Assembly: GCA_019096065.1 (NCBI GenBank)
Contig: JAGUCH010000008.1
Span: 6,267,001 to 6,331,000 of the forward strand
Origin: Paracyclopina nana
Lineage: Eukaryota; Arthropoda; Copepoda; Cyclopoida; Cyclopettidae
Length of the DNA stretch: 64,000 bases
Direction: 5' to 3'
Part shown: positions 45,701 through 58,489 of the stretch, piece after piece
How positions within the stretch are numbered: position 1 is the first letter of the stretch
Layout: every line of letters starts with the position of its first letter
Notes under the pieces: model-generated
Databases searched by the model: none
The model's input: the letters and a program-made list of their open reading frames with translations, nothing else
What the model was told of the DNA's origin: nothing
Position numbers and translations under genes: made by a program

Positions 45701-48700
45701 AGCAAGTCAAGTTGCTTTTTTCATTAAGTTGCCAAACAAATCTTGACTCTGCAGGGGCACCCAAATGACAATAGGTGGCGCTACTTGATTGGATGCTGCC
45801 ATAACTCACCAAAAAGGAAAGCCAATCTTGGCTGAGATTTACTTTTTCACCAGATCTGCCAACTCTAAGCTACATCTGCAATTGAAGTTTGTCAAAGTTG
45901 TGGCGATAGAAAGCAGGGTTACAGTACATGATCATTAACGAAAGTCACCGTTAATCAACACTTGCAGCCAGCACGCTTCACCACAGCTAAGTTAAGGAAA
46001 AAACCTCAAATTTTGCCAAAATTGTAAGCAAGTGCAGAATTTGATTTAAGCTCCTAGAAAGAAAACAAGAACGACAGCAGCGCCATCCCACAAGAAAGCA
46101 CAAACCAAAATGAGTTGAGCTAACATGCATTAATGTTTTTTATCGACAAACACTCATGTTAACGTATTCCTGCACACTCTGAATATGCGAGGGCTTACCA
46201 AGTTGAGTTCCACATCTTCAGAGCTGGCTTTGTTTGCCCTATCTTCCAAATTACCGCCGCCATTTTGGCCTCCATGTGCAATAGGAGAGAGATGTTGTTG
46301 CACAGTGGAACCAGCTTTGCCTGCATATGCTCGCATTGTCGTTTTCCTCCACAAATAATTGACAAAAGTGAACTCGACCAGGGCAGCAAAAACGAAAGCT
46401 GTGCAAACGCCCATCCACACATCAATAGCCTGACAAAAGATACATTTTTACTATTATAAACTTCAATTTGTGGGAGCTGGTGAGCAAGTCTTTATCTCAA
46501 TAATATTAGCTTTGCCATTGAAGTGCTTTCTTAGGGATAAGCTACCACACCACCAAAGTTTACGCTTACATCAACCAGCTTATCATTTTGATGGGATTTT
46601 GGCAGTATGCAACATTTACTGGCTCCAATAAATTGCTACAGGTCCAAACATAGTTTTGCAACCCGATGCTAAAGCTCTTTATTGGACTTCCAAAAAGAGA
46701 TGCAGCAGCTAGACTGTATTTTTTAAAGGACAGAGAACTGAGTTTCTCTTGTCTTTTGCCCATTTCCTTATGCCTCTTTCTGTATCCTCAATCTAGCTTT
46801 GCTTTTTTTTATTTTGGCCTTAGTTTTTTGGCCACTTGAAAGCTTCGTTAGAGCCGTCAGGCCAAACCAATTATTACACATGACAAAGAGGCGAGTAACG
46901 TTAAGCACACTTCTAAATACTTGAAGCAGGAAACATCTGTGTGAATCATTTTCCAATAACCAGACGGACACTACAGCTATTTGCCCATAATCTTGAAAAA
47001 AGGCATTAATTTTGAGCAAACAAACACGTTTGTCAGAGGCAATTGGAGAAACTCAATAATAAATAGAGCATTTTTACCTTGACATAGGAGGTTTGTGGAA
47101 GAGAAGTGCCTAAAAGGAAAGAGCAGCAATTATTGGGCACGAAAATAAGGGTAAACATTAGAGTAGTTGCTTTTTCAGCAGCATTCAGAGATTCCTATCT
47201 ACCATAAGTATTTACATACCAGAAACCTGTGATGACACAGTGAGCAAAGTAATAACCCCTAATGTAACCCTGGCTGGTACGCAATCCACATCCATCCAAA
47301 AGGAGACCCAAGATATGGCCACAATCAGAATGGATGGCAAATAGCTCTGAATCAAATGGAAACCAATAGAACGATGCAAGTGGAACTCGGCTACCAAGCA
47401 GCTGTAGTTTCCTGCAATAAATAACCAAAAATCATTTTTACCTCAGCATATGTTCACACAAAAAATACGCTTCAATGTTAGGCTCTGGAAAGAAGAGAAA
47501 AACTGAATTGAAAGGCTGAGAAAATGAAATAAAAAGTAGTCAAACTGAATTGAAAGTCAATCTAAATGAATTTAAAATCAGTCAAGATTAATTTGAACTT
47601 GGTCTTGATGAATCAAAAGTCAGTCAAACTGGTTTAAAAATCAGTAAAACTGAATTAAAAGTCAGAAAAACTGAAGTAAAAGTCAGAAAAACTGAAGTAA
47701 AAGTCAGAAAAATTGAATTAAAAGTCAGTAAAACTGAATTAAATGTCAGTAAAACTGGTCTAAAAGTCAGTCAAACTGAATTAAAAGTATTCAAACTGAA
47801 TTATAACTAAGATTTATTTTAGCTTGGTCTAGCTGAATTTTAAGTATACAAAACTGACTTCTTATCTAGGTAAACCAAACTGAATCTTCATTCGGCCAAT
47901 CTGAAGCTGCTTTCAGCCAAAATGAGTCTGGATTCAGTCAATCTGAATGTGCAATAATCCAAACAGAGTTCTCAATCATTCAAACTGATTCAAAAGTCAG
48001 ACAGACTTAGCATAGAATACAGCTTATTTATGGAGCCAGTGGAACTCAAAATGAGAAGTTTCCCTTACCCATGTGGTTAGTTTCGTGACATTTGTTGGCC
48101 GTAATTTTCTGCATCTCAAATTGGGGCATTTTCAGGTCCTCAGCTACAATCACTGGTTTTTCGTGAGATTCGTCCCATTCCAAAATCAACTCCTTTGTCG
48201 TCTTTGAAACTGCAAAAATGAAGCGAATGCCAACACTACCAATGCAAATATACCATTAGGAAAATTCAATTTTGACATTTCATGGAAAAATATGCAGAAA
48301 TTCAGATTTTTTTGAAAAGGAATATACTTACATGAAGAAATTTGCATTGCACAAACTTGAGTGTCCAGAGGATACCTGGACAATTCCATCATGCAAGAAA
48401 ACTTCAACCGGAGCCTGAAAAAGAAATTTTTTTTGAATAATTCTATAAGCGAGCACAAGCAAAAAACAGTTCACTAAACCTTTCTAGCAGTGCTTTTTTT
48501 CTCAAGTACCAACTTTAGCAAACCCAATGTGCACAAGTACAAATCTATTGAAAGCTTGAGAGCTTCCCATTGAAAAACCTGCCAAACCAGAAATGTTGAC
48601 AACGGATCAGCTTTGCCCCTTCTCCAATTTACGAATCCCTTTCTAAAAAGCGTTTTAAAATTGAGAGTTGTCTGTTACATGACCTAACAATAGAATATCC

Positions 48701-51700
48701 CTTAAAATACCAAGCATGCGTTTAAAGTTATAAGTGCATATTTGACTTGGAGCATGAGATTCAAGCAAAAAGTTCACTGAAATAAACCTTGGCACATCCA
48801 GTTGATTGTTTCTCAAATTCAGGTTAACATTTACGCATCAAAAATTCAATAACAGCTCTTAAATATTTTTCAAGGCTATAGGAGAAAGAGTGGTTGTATT
48901 TCAGCTGTCTTTTACTATTATAATTGGTGCAGCAATTTATTTTATTGGATGTGTGTCCCCATTGGTAGCCTTGATGGATTACATACCAGCTATGTAGTGT
49001 AATTCCATAATTGGCTATCAGCAACTGAACTTTATTCTGAGCAGGTGAACAAATACAAATTGAGAGGGACTTTTCTTGAGCTGGTTATGTAACACAATTC
49101 ATGCTCGAAATGTAATGAACGCAAACCTAATTACAAAAAAGTTGGAGCTGAATCAAGAAGCAGAAAAATACAATCTACCAACTTTGGCAAAAAAGAAAAA
49201 TATTGTAGCCAAGAAAAGAGGCAAGCAAAAAAGGAAATGAAAGCTTCAAGTGTAAAAATAAAATGATAGAGAAAGAAAAAAAGAAAAGAAAAAGATTAAT
49301 GAAATAAAAGACAAAAAATATCAATAAGCAGGTTCACACAAAGAGTCAATTAAAGCTAATTTACCACAGTTTCTGTAAGACCAATTATTAGAATTAAGAC
49401 ATCCCCATCTTGGCCATAACTATTTACTGATCATCATGGTAAAACTTTTGTGTACCTTTCCATGCAATATGAAAATAAATATTGGCTTTGTCTCTTTATG
49501 CAAGTAAGCATCAAAGGATCACACACTCCAATTATTCTGAGCATATACCACAACAGGGTGAACCAAACAAACCAAAACCAGTTTATAAAGAAAATTTAGC
49601 TCAACTTCTCCTGTCAAAAGGTTTTTGGATTAACTAAGTGCATAATTATCATAATTGGAAAGCAAGTCAACATCATGATTCATTTGCAGCCTTGAAAATC
49701 AAATTACTGGCAATAGCCAAAAACCTTTTTTTTTTGGAAAATTACATTACAAAAAAAGTGATGGATGGTGGGAAATTCAAGACAATTTGCTGAAAGCTGA
49801 GCTCATTTTCTGTAAGTGAGTTTCAGCTTAGGTTTTGTAGAAGCTTATAAAATTGGACTTTTGCAGAAAAAAGGGTAAAAGTCTTTGCAAAGTTGTTACA
49901 AAGAACAACTTGAGATTTTGTTTGAACTTTGAAAGAGGCTTAAAATTAATTTCTCTTTTAAGCTTCAAGTGCACTAGCTTGACATTCAGTTAGGCGAAAA
50001 ATTGAACTAAAGCAGTCACTACAAAAAATCCTATTAAACTAATCAATCAAAGCAAAGGATGTAATGTGTAATAAGATGGATAGGTGGGCAAATAGCGAAA
50101 GGCCATAAAAAGTCCCAAGAGGGAAAAGGAGAGAAAACGCTTATCTAGTTGTATGTATACTATATTTAGAACAATAAAATGTATAAAATCATAAGGTTTC
50201 AGTTCTTGCACAAGTTCTAATTTAAAATAATTATTTTTTATTGCTGAATTGGGTTAAGCATTATTTTTTGAAATTTGCAGATGACTTTCTTTTTATGTCA
50301 TTATTTCAGTGATTTTAAGGAAATTTTCTTTTGCCCTCTTGGTGCTTATGAAACGTTGAGCAAACATACTTTTGGTGACTTGGCCCTAGTATTTAAAAGC
50401 AGTAAAAAAGTTGGGCCTTGTTCAATGTGTGGAAATGTATGTAAAAGATTGAGACCCATTGCCAAATATGACATTTTTTGCAGGATTCTGGCACCAACCA
50501 AATCAAAGAGTAAATGTACTTCATAAACCTGATTTATGACATGGATTGGACTCAATTAAATCAGCTCCTTTCTAGTCAATAAATCACTTTTAAAGGATCA
50601 AACTTTCTTAGAACAATTATACCTATAGCATTTAAAAAATGGTTCTTAACCAGGCAGTGGACTTTAAATTAAATTTATCAATCAGACACAAATGAATCAG
50701 TACAATAAAAGCAAAAAAATTGATTATTGCATATAATACATACACAATAACACAAACTTTAAAGGAAAAACCAAAAGCATTCATGATTTTATGCTCTTAC
50801 AGTTATGGTTTGGATGGTGTGAAAATTGAATAGAAAAAAGCACAAGATAGGTTGTTTTTTGAAAAAGCACTTTAGGTAATACAAGTACACAGAGCCTCGC
50901 GTGAAAGTATATGGATTCAGTCCGCATTTTCATCATGCTTGGCCAAAAGTATGGCAATCATGTGGAGCTCAAAATTGATCAATCTTGCAACTTCTGCAGG
51001 GATTGCAAAATTGGGCCAAAATCAGCAGCACTTTCCTGGTCAAAAGTTTGCCAAAAGCTGAGAATAAAATTGCTGAGAAATCATTAATTGACAAGAAAGC
51101 CATTTTGGCCTCGTGCAAGTTGAGTCCATTCTCATGATTGCAATTACATAACATTTGGCTGTACTATACTTAGGTGAATATTTGCTCGTAAAATGTAATT
51201 GTGTGACACTAGCACACTTAAGGCTCTCTTTTCGCTAACTATTTCCTGAAAAAAGAGTGTGAAAGAGATCCACTTAGAATCTTGGCAGCACATAGTTATA
51301 GAAGGCCTTTGTCAAATAAATCTCCATTAGGGATCAATAAAGCACCCTAATTGGCTGAGCTATTTACATTTGCTTTTAATACACAATACACTTTTCTATT
51401 AAGACTCCTTAGAAACTGAAGAAGCAGTTCCCAAAAGATGGCCAAATACTAAAGTATTTTTTAGCCTCATAAAACTACAGTATTTTTTAGCCTAATACTA
51501 CTACAGTATTTTTTAGCCTACACTTTGAAAAATATTGTTCTGAATGGAATTTGAAAGTAGCATTTTGCATAGTGCTGTCAGCTCTTGTGGAAAGCCAAAC
51601 TAAGCACAAAATTGAATGACAAATGCCTTCAAAAGCCTATTTGTGAAGGTAGCACAATGCCACAAAATTACCAACGTATAACGAATTGTTAAAAGTTTTC

Positions 51701-54700
51701 ATTTGAGTGTTGCACTTTTGAATGTGATATCAAAGCGAATTGCTGCATGAACTGATAAATGCATTGAGGCATTTCATGAAGCTACTCCATAGGTAATTTT
51801 TTATAAAGCAATAAAATGTGATAGCTCACCTGAGAATGTACAGGATCTCTCCATTGGGATGAATCCGGATGAGAACATTGGGAACGGTGACGAACTGGAA
51901 GTTGGCTTCTTTGGCATTGGGAAAGTAAACCTCTGGCTTCCAAATTGCCTTGACCAAGTTGGGGTCAGCTAAATCCAAGGGTGACTTGATATCCTCGTGG
52001 GACAGCCTCGGATCCGACCATTTTTGACGCAAATACGTATCAGTAACGTAATCCTATACATTAACAGTCTCATTAACATTTTTTGCCAAAATACTATTAT
52101 ACTATAATATTAAATTGCTTTCCATTGAATTGATTTCAATATAAGGAAAATTCCCATTTCATCTCAAGATATGACTGAGTTATTAATTGTGGTTAAAAGA
52201 GTAGTTAGCAAAAGCTTTCGAAAGGCCTTTCACAATGAGGCGTAATCTTATAATGGAGATAATCAAGTGTAGTACTACATATGATGATTCCCCCTTGGGA
52301 CTAGATATTCTAGTTAGTGCAACAACAGCAATCTTGTTGAATGATGGGCTTATTCCCCTATAATGTGCCCATTAATTTTTTAAAAGTCTGATCTACCTCC
52401 ATAAAAAAGTAATGTTGCTATTCTTTGAAAGCAAAGCATAAGCAATGCTGAAAATGAAGCTACAGTAATACATTGCTTGATACATCGGGGATAATATGAA
52501 TTTTGGCCATTGAAAGATCGTTTCTAAGAGGGTAAAGCTCGATGTGAGAATGGAAGTACTTGCTATGAAGATAAAACCATGTTGATGGAAAAATGAGCAT
52601 CACATTAGATTTAATATTCACTTCACGAGTGACGAAGCCAGGTTGTTTATGGGCATCATTTTTATTGGCTATTACTTGCAACTAGCTTCTACTCCTAGCA
52701 TTATTATAGCTTTTTGCCATCTCCAGAGCCTGTAAAATGTGCTGAAAAATATCCTTTTTATTCAGCTTTCTTCACTGGGGAAAATATAGAGAAAGCTGGT
52801 ATCTAAGCCTTATTCAATGTGGAAAAAAACCAATAAAGCACACACAAATGACCAGACCATTTGTCAAGCATTGATAGAATAAGCATACAAAAGGTCTTCT
52901 TTCCAGGCAAAAAATTGTGTTTTCAATTTTTTATCTGATAAAGCTTCTCTTACCATATTTTCTGTGTTAATGGAGCTTAGGGAGGCCACAAATAATTGAC
53001 AAGAGACATTAGTTGGCACACCTTGGGGGGGAAAAGTGTCACATCAGAATCAATCCTGCTTTCATCATTCAGGTCCTGCCTTAATTCTTTTTTTCTTACC
53101 CAAGTCATTGGTTGGAGTGGACCTCCTATCATACTTTCTAAGTAAGCCATCCAGAGCCTTCAGAGCAGTCAATTCTTCTCTGGTGTCACTTGATCCTGAT
53201 GAAGAAGTTGGTGGAGGAGCTGATTCATCGTTGCTGATAATCCTGAAATTTGAAAAAGAAATTCCAATAGCAAAATTGTTGATAAGAGCTTCCACCTTCA
53301 GCTTTAGAGATGACAGCTACTTTCAAGTGAAAAAAGCTGGTTTAAAACTTCATGAGTGGCTTCCTGGAACTTCCTGATAAAAATGGGAGCACTATCAGGC
53401 ACCAGAAGAAAAACCTCACCAAGTGATAATCACGGTTCTATTGTTTGCAAAAGGTTTGTTGTTGTTATTGTTTTTGCCTGCAGTGCGCGTGCCACAGAGT
53501 ATAGCAAATACTGAGTCAAAAGGGAGAGAATGTCACAAAAGGGAGCCAACATGAGCTGAGCGAAACGGCACTTTTGGCGAGAAACAGTGCACCATTGGCC
53601 TCTTTTGTGGCTTAGGTAACCTTCTAAATCGATTATATAATAGCGTACCTTCTCAGTAAATGGGCAATAGCTTCCATTTGAACGTTTTTTCGAAACAAGG
53701 TCAGATTGAAATAATTTGCCACTGGCGCTATTCAATTTTAATTTTCCAAATTGGCAGAGATTCTAGAAGCGTTTTTGAAGCTTTTCGGCAATTAGCTTCA
53801 AAACAGCAGCGATATTTCATTTCAAGAAAGAATCTAAAAAAAGCTACCTTGGTTTGATCAGCTCTGTACATCAGTTTGCTCATAGTTGGTTTTTATCAGC
53901 ATCTGACTTACTTTATTTTATGTAACTATAAAAATAGCGCGAGTTAATCAAAACAAATCTACAAAGGGACGACCATAAAAACTAAAAATGATCAAATTCT
54001 TTAAAAAGCTGTTCATTCTCTTTATGATTTATTTAATGATTTACGATGCTTAAAATTAATTTTTGCTTCGTAATTTATGCCTTTTTCGGGACGCCCAGTT
54101 TGTTTTGATTTCAGCTGTCCTTCGGTTGTTTTCGTCGTAAATCAAATTGGAAAAATGGAATTGCTGGAGGAAATCAAAATATCTTGAGCGTCTTCGATAC
54201 AGATGGGTAAATATCTTTGTTTGCCTACTCCAGTTGCGTTTTTTAGTATTTGTTTACTGAGCTCACTTGCATCTCAGCAATTTACTTCTAAGGTCAACGT
54301 TTTTTTCTCACGTTTTAACACGTTTTACCCAAATTACAGGCTACTTCCTAAATAAATTTGGGCGTATTTTTTATGCATAAAAATTTGCTAGAATTTTTTT
54401 TTTCATTCAAAATTTTACTTCGTTTTTGATCAACAATGTTACTTTACCGCCAAAAAAAGTAGGTAACAAGTTAAAAACCACTGTGAAGTCAAGGAAAAAG
54501 TAATTGCTTTCAAATTTCTTGAATAGTTAGTTACATAGAGCTTTAGAAAATGCCTCAAACTTCATGAAAAGGCCTATCTGGGTGCTACATTTCATCACTA
54601 ACTTTAAACTTTCCGAAGCAACTCCCAAATGAATTATGATGAAGCCATCCAGATAACGTGCTTTATCTTAATGAGCCATTTAACGTAGTATTACATAATT

Positions 54701-57700
54701 ATGTCTTTGTAAATCCTTGTCTTGAGCATGAAAATTGAAGCCTTGTCAAGTGAGTTGCCCATGCAAGCAAATATTGGCTCTCTTTTTTTTGGCCTTGCAA
54801 AATATTGGTGAAATCCCAATTTCAGCATGTTTCTCTTTGATCAATTCTGGCCTCTTTTTTTAATGGTAGCCATCAAGAAAAAAGCATTAGCATGTAAATT
54901 GAATTGAGTCCAGATCTCTGCTTTGCCATTAATTGCTTCTTGCAGCATTCACGACACAAGACTGTGCACACACAAAAAAAGAGAGACTAATCTATAATAA
55001 AAAAGAACAACTCGATTTACACTCATCAATATAGCTCCAATTCTATTGCTGAAAATTAATGACACCTTACAAAAGCTGGTTTTGTTTACTTTCAATTACT
55101 GAAGCCAAAGGGAAAAAAGTGAATTTCATCCCTTATTTTTTCCTCTAGACCTCGTGAGCCCCTGAATCCTTTTATTCTCCTGTTGCAGCAACCAGAGAGA
55201 GAAAAATATCGTTTCCAATTTAATTTACATTTTTCCTTCTTCTTTGTAAAGTACTTTATTCCATATTTGTTCTTTGACAATACAGGAAAACTTGAAAGGA
55301 AGACAAACTGCTGACTGCTTTTTTTGCTGTTGCAAAAGAAATAGCTGCTGGTAAAGGAAACAGGGCAAAAATGGCAAGCTTCATTTTCAAACTAAAACAA
55401 AAGCTAATGGCTTCCTGGCCTAAAAAATGCCCTAATTAATTAGCTCATGTTGAGAGTTCATACACTGAAAGTTCGCTTTCAGGCTCTCTAATCAAATGAG
55501 TAGAATGCCAAACTAACAAAATAGACGCACTTGCAGAGCTTTTTTGTTGCATCTACTCATTCATTGAATGTCTTCATCTAAGTCATAGCCTACATAGATC
55601 AATTGGTTGCATCTGTCTCAGTCTCATTGTCTCAGTTTCACTGTCTCAGCTTTAGTCTTCGTCCCAGTCTTATTGTCTCAGCCTTATTCTCACGCTTATT
55701 TTCTAGGTCACATTGTCTCAGTCTCATTGTCTCAATTTCATTGTCTCAGTCTCATTGTCTCAGTCTCATTGTCTCAGTCTCATTGTCTTAGTCTCATTGT
55801 CTCAGTCTCTTTGTAAGTCTTATTGTCACTGTGTCAGTCTTATTGTCTCAGTCTCATCTCTCTCTCTGACTCATCTCTCTCAGCCTCATTGTCTCAGTCT
55901 CATTATCTTTTCTAAGTCTTATTGTCGTTGTGTCAGTCTCATTGTCTCAGTCTCACCCCTCTCTCTGACTCATCTCTCTCAGTCTCATTGTCTCAGTCTC
56001 ATTGCCTCAGTTTCATTGGCTCAGTCTTATTGTCTCAGTCTCATCTCTCTCTCTGACTCATCTCTCTCAGCCTCATTGTCTCAGTCTCATTATCTTTTCT
56101 AAGTCTTATTGTCGTTGTGTCAGTCTCATTGTCTCAGTCTCACCCCTCTCTCTGACTCATCTCTCTCAGTCTCATTGTCTCAGTCTCATTGCCTCAGTTT
56201 CATTGGCTCAGTCTCATTGTCTCAGTCTCATTGCCTCAGTTTCATTGTCTCAGTCTCATTGTCTCAGTCTCATTATCTTTTCTAAGTCTTATTGTCGTTG
56301 TGTCAGTCTCATTGTCTCAGTCTCACCCCTCTCTCTGACTCATCTCTCTCAGTCTCATTGTCTCAGTCTCATTGCCTCAGTTTCATTGGCTCAGTCTCAT
56401 TGGCTCAGTCTCATTGTCTCAGTCTCATTGCCTCAGTTTCATTGTCTCAGTCTCATTGTCTCAGACTCATTGTCTCAGTCTCATTGTCTCAGTCTCATTG
56501 TCTCAGTCTCATTGTCTCAGTCTCATTGTCTCAGTCTCATTGTCTCAGGCTCATTGTCTCAGGCTCATTGTCTCAGGCTCATTGTCTCCTTCTAAGGCTT
56601 ATTGTCTCTGTGTTTGTCTCATTGTCTCAGTCTCATCTCTCTCAGTCTCATTGTCTCATTGTCTCCTTCTAAGGCTTATTGTCTCTGTGTCTGTCTCATT
56701 GTCTCAGTCTCATCTCTCTCTGACTCATCTCTCTCAGTCTCATTTTACGCTGTCTCATTTAGATTTAGACAATCTAAGTTTATCAATTATCTCAGTTATC
56801 AAGACCTTTGCATGGCTATTATATTCCTGAGCAGCATTTTTTAGTGTAGCATGAGCTGCTAGGGGTAGCAAAAATGACTTGACTGAAAAATAAAGAGTCC
56901 TTCTTTAATTATTCAATGACTCTTGAAAAAATGTTTGTTGAAGTATTTTTTGTCACCTGCCAGCAAATTTACAGCTTTATTATGGTTCAATTAATAGAAC
57001 CAAATTAAATTCAGTACTTTTCAAGAAGCAAATAATAAGTCCTCATTATATAGATATTCTTTGAAAAGTTAGCTAACAATTTGAGGCCAGTTGAGCTTGG
57101 CCTTGTGGTGTAACCAGCAAAGTGCAATTTTGCTGTTGTCACCTCTTTGATTAAGAACTCCCATTTTGTCAGTATCATGGAGTAGCAAAATATTTTCCAC
57201 CATTTTTTCAGCCAGGGCAGCAATTTTCTCCCCTTAAGTAATTTTTGCACTCATATCGCTGTACTTTTGTAGAGTATAACTCAGTGACGTGCATGAAAAT
57301 AAGGGATCCTAGGTGTGAGATGAAAGTCCCATTTTATAAGGTATTTCAAGAATGGTATACACTTGCTATAGTGCTAGGTATTCTGTGTGCACTAGGGGAT
57401 CAATGAATCCAATCCCATCAATTTCCTGTGTGACCTTTTTTGAAGTACAGCTGAGATTTCAAATTCAGTTCAATTAAAATTAGTATTGCAAATAAAAAGG
57501 ACCAGACTATGTTTTGCTGGGTTAATTGTGAGACATCAATTTGTTGATTTGACGTGGGTAACATCTGGATTTGGTAATTTTCATCATTTCAAGCAAATTT
57601 TCCCCAGCGTGCAAACCAAATCCCCAAGGCTTTCTTGATGGGCAATGCAAAGTAATGAACTCATCACCCACCAAATTCTTTTCATTTCCCGCTGAAGCCA

Positions 57701-58353
57701 AGGAAATGAAGGCTATACTATTGCATAACAACGTTTCTTATTTTGGCTTTCAGTTTTTGCCGTTGCTTTGAAAAAAGTTTCAAATGCAACTCCAAAAAAG
57801 TTCAGGCCCTGAATTGCTCAGCCCATGTGATACTTGCTTCATTAGCTGACTGCTTGCATGTTTTCATTGGGTGCATATGAAATATGCTTTTGCCGCCGAC
57901 TCATAAATCATCATGGGTCTTTATCATTATCAGCTACCTAAGATACTAGCTGCTATGAAAAGCTTTTACAGGAAAATTATTTTTCAGTTGGTGCATCAAT
58001 TTCATTAAGAAATAAGTTAGGAGCTTTTCTTCAATTATTTTTATAGTTCTTTTGAGTTTTCCCATATTTTAAACATCGATCAAGAACATGTAAAAAAATC
58101 AGCAAACACAACAAGTATAACATCAGCTTGGCAACTTTGATTTTGTGATTCACAACTGCTATCAACGATTCAAAGTAAAACAAAACATTGATGGTCAGGT
58201 CTTGATTTCGATGCTGCAAATAGTGAGCCGAATATTCCACTAGCTACATTTGTGGTATAGCAGTAATCAAATTAATGTCTACTCACGCTTCCTGCGTCCT
58301 TATTTCCGAAGTGAAAAGGCAGAGAAAAGTCATCAGTCGCCAAAACATCTTGA
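42780..58353 (-). CDS. Cys-loop ligand-gated chloride channel 2 (pHCl-2/GluCl-like)
   Basis: Ten minus-strand exons join in phase: about 58280-58353, 53100-53242, 52954-53021, 51830-52053, 48332-48414, 48069-48209, 47220-47411, 47078-47109, 46199-46429, 42780-43058 (488 aa). A signal peptide (MDIKMFWRLMTFLCLFTSEI) precedes a ligand domain with IWKPEVYFPNAKEANFQF. The Cys-loop is C177-x13-C191 (MMELSRYPLDTQV between); the second disulphide pair includes C249 in GNYSC. M1 is about 264-285; M2 is VPARVTLGVITLLTVSS (290-305) with the PAR motif of anion selectivity; M3 starts IDVWMGVCTAFVF (320); M4 is FPLGFIIFNVVYW. The intracellular loop is short and Gly/Gln-rich. A 32-base exon encodes the M2-M3 linker, exactly as in channel 1. 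It is most like the insect pHCl-2/CG6927/CG7589 group; the true ligand is unknown. Introns are long and hold several minisatellites. Confidence 0.87.
43080..43500. repeat. 17-bp minisatellite (gagtgagagtaatgaac)
   Basis: About 15 good copies of the 17-bp unit at about 43160-43400, decaying into variants on both sides. It lies in the last intron of chloride channel 2, directly before the M4 exon. The several overlapping minus-strand frames here (Leu/Ser/His-rich) are by-products. Confidence 0.85.
43501..46198 (-). other. Rest of last intron of chloride channel 2
   Basis: 2.7 kb of AT-rich intron between the M4 and M3 exons. Short open frames at 44846-45082 and 45484-45812 show no recognisable domain or flanking splice logic. 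No gene seen. Confidence 0.5.
47530..47865. repeat. 21-bp tandem repeat (taaaagtcag core)
   Basis: Units of 21 bp with core aaaagtcag followed by aaactgaat repeat across about 330 bp, best conserved at 47630-47790, with looser related words (agtcaaactgaa) extending to about 48000. It lies in the intron between channel 2 exons 6 and 7. Confidence 0.75.
48415..51829 (-). other. 3.4-kb intron of chloride channel 2
   Basis: AT-rich, with an A/G-rich run at about 49190-49320 and three imperfect copies of a roughly 27-bp unit containing acagtattttttagcct at 51448-51525. No gene recognised. Confidence 0.5.
53243..58279 (-). other. First intron of chloride channel 2 (5 kb)
   Basis: Contains a large minisatellite (55609-56765) and a CpG-richer patch at about 54080-54210 that ends in cagatgg followed by gtaaat, a plausible plus-strand splice donor. 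No coding gene was recognised. Confidence 0.5.
55609..56765. repeat. 1.15-kb 14-bp minisatellite (cagtctcattgtct) with higher-order units
   Basis: The basic 14-bp unit is repeated throughout. It is organised into larger repeats of roughly 185-190 bp marked by ttatcttttctaagtcttattgtcgttgtg (seen near 55907, 56088 and 56269) and by ctctctctgactcatctctctc. Late copies shift to cttctaaggcttattgtctctgtg. Plus-strand frames through it (SQSHCLSLIVS repeats) are artefacts of the unit having no stop. Confidence 0.85.
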
Positions 58354-58481
58354 TGTCCATATCGAGACTGGTTGTTGAGCGGCCTCCGAGGCTGAAATGT
58401 CAGTTGAGGCCGCCGCTGCTCTATTGAGCCGCAGAGGCCGCATTAGCTGCAGCAAAAGCGTTTTAACCTGAACGATCTGGG

Positions 58482-58488
58482 TATATAA
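58482..58488 (-). promoter_or_regulatory. Possible TATA box of chloride channel 2
   Basis: On the minus strand ttatata lies about 130 bases before the channel 2 ATG, and the leader between them (58354-58470) is markedly GC- and CpG-rich. No initiator at ideal spacing was found, so this is tentative. Confidence 0.3.
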
Positions 58489-58489
58489 C

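Noticed and set aside
45484-45812. Overlapping 77- and 94-codon frames on opposite strands
   Set aside because: No domain, no splice context, inside a channel 2 intron.
55603-56830. Ser/His/Leu-repeat frames up to 197 codons
   Set aside because: Shadow of the cagtctcattgtct array; open in all three plus frames.
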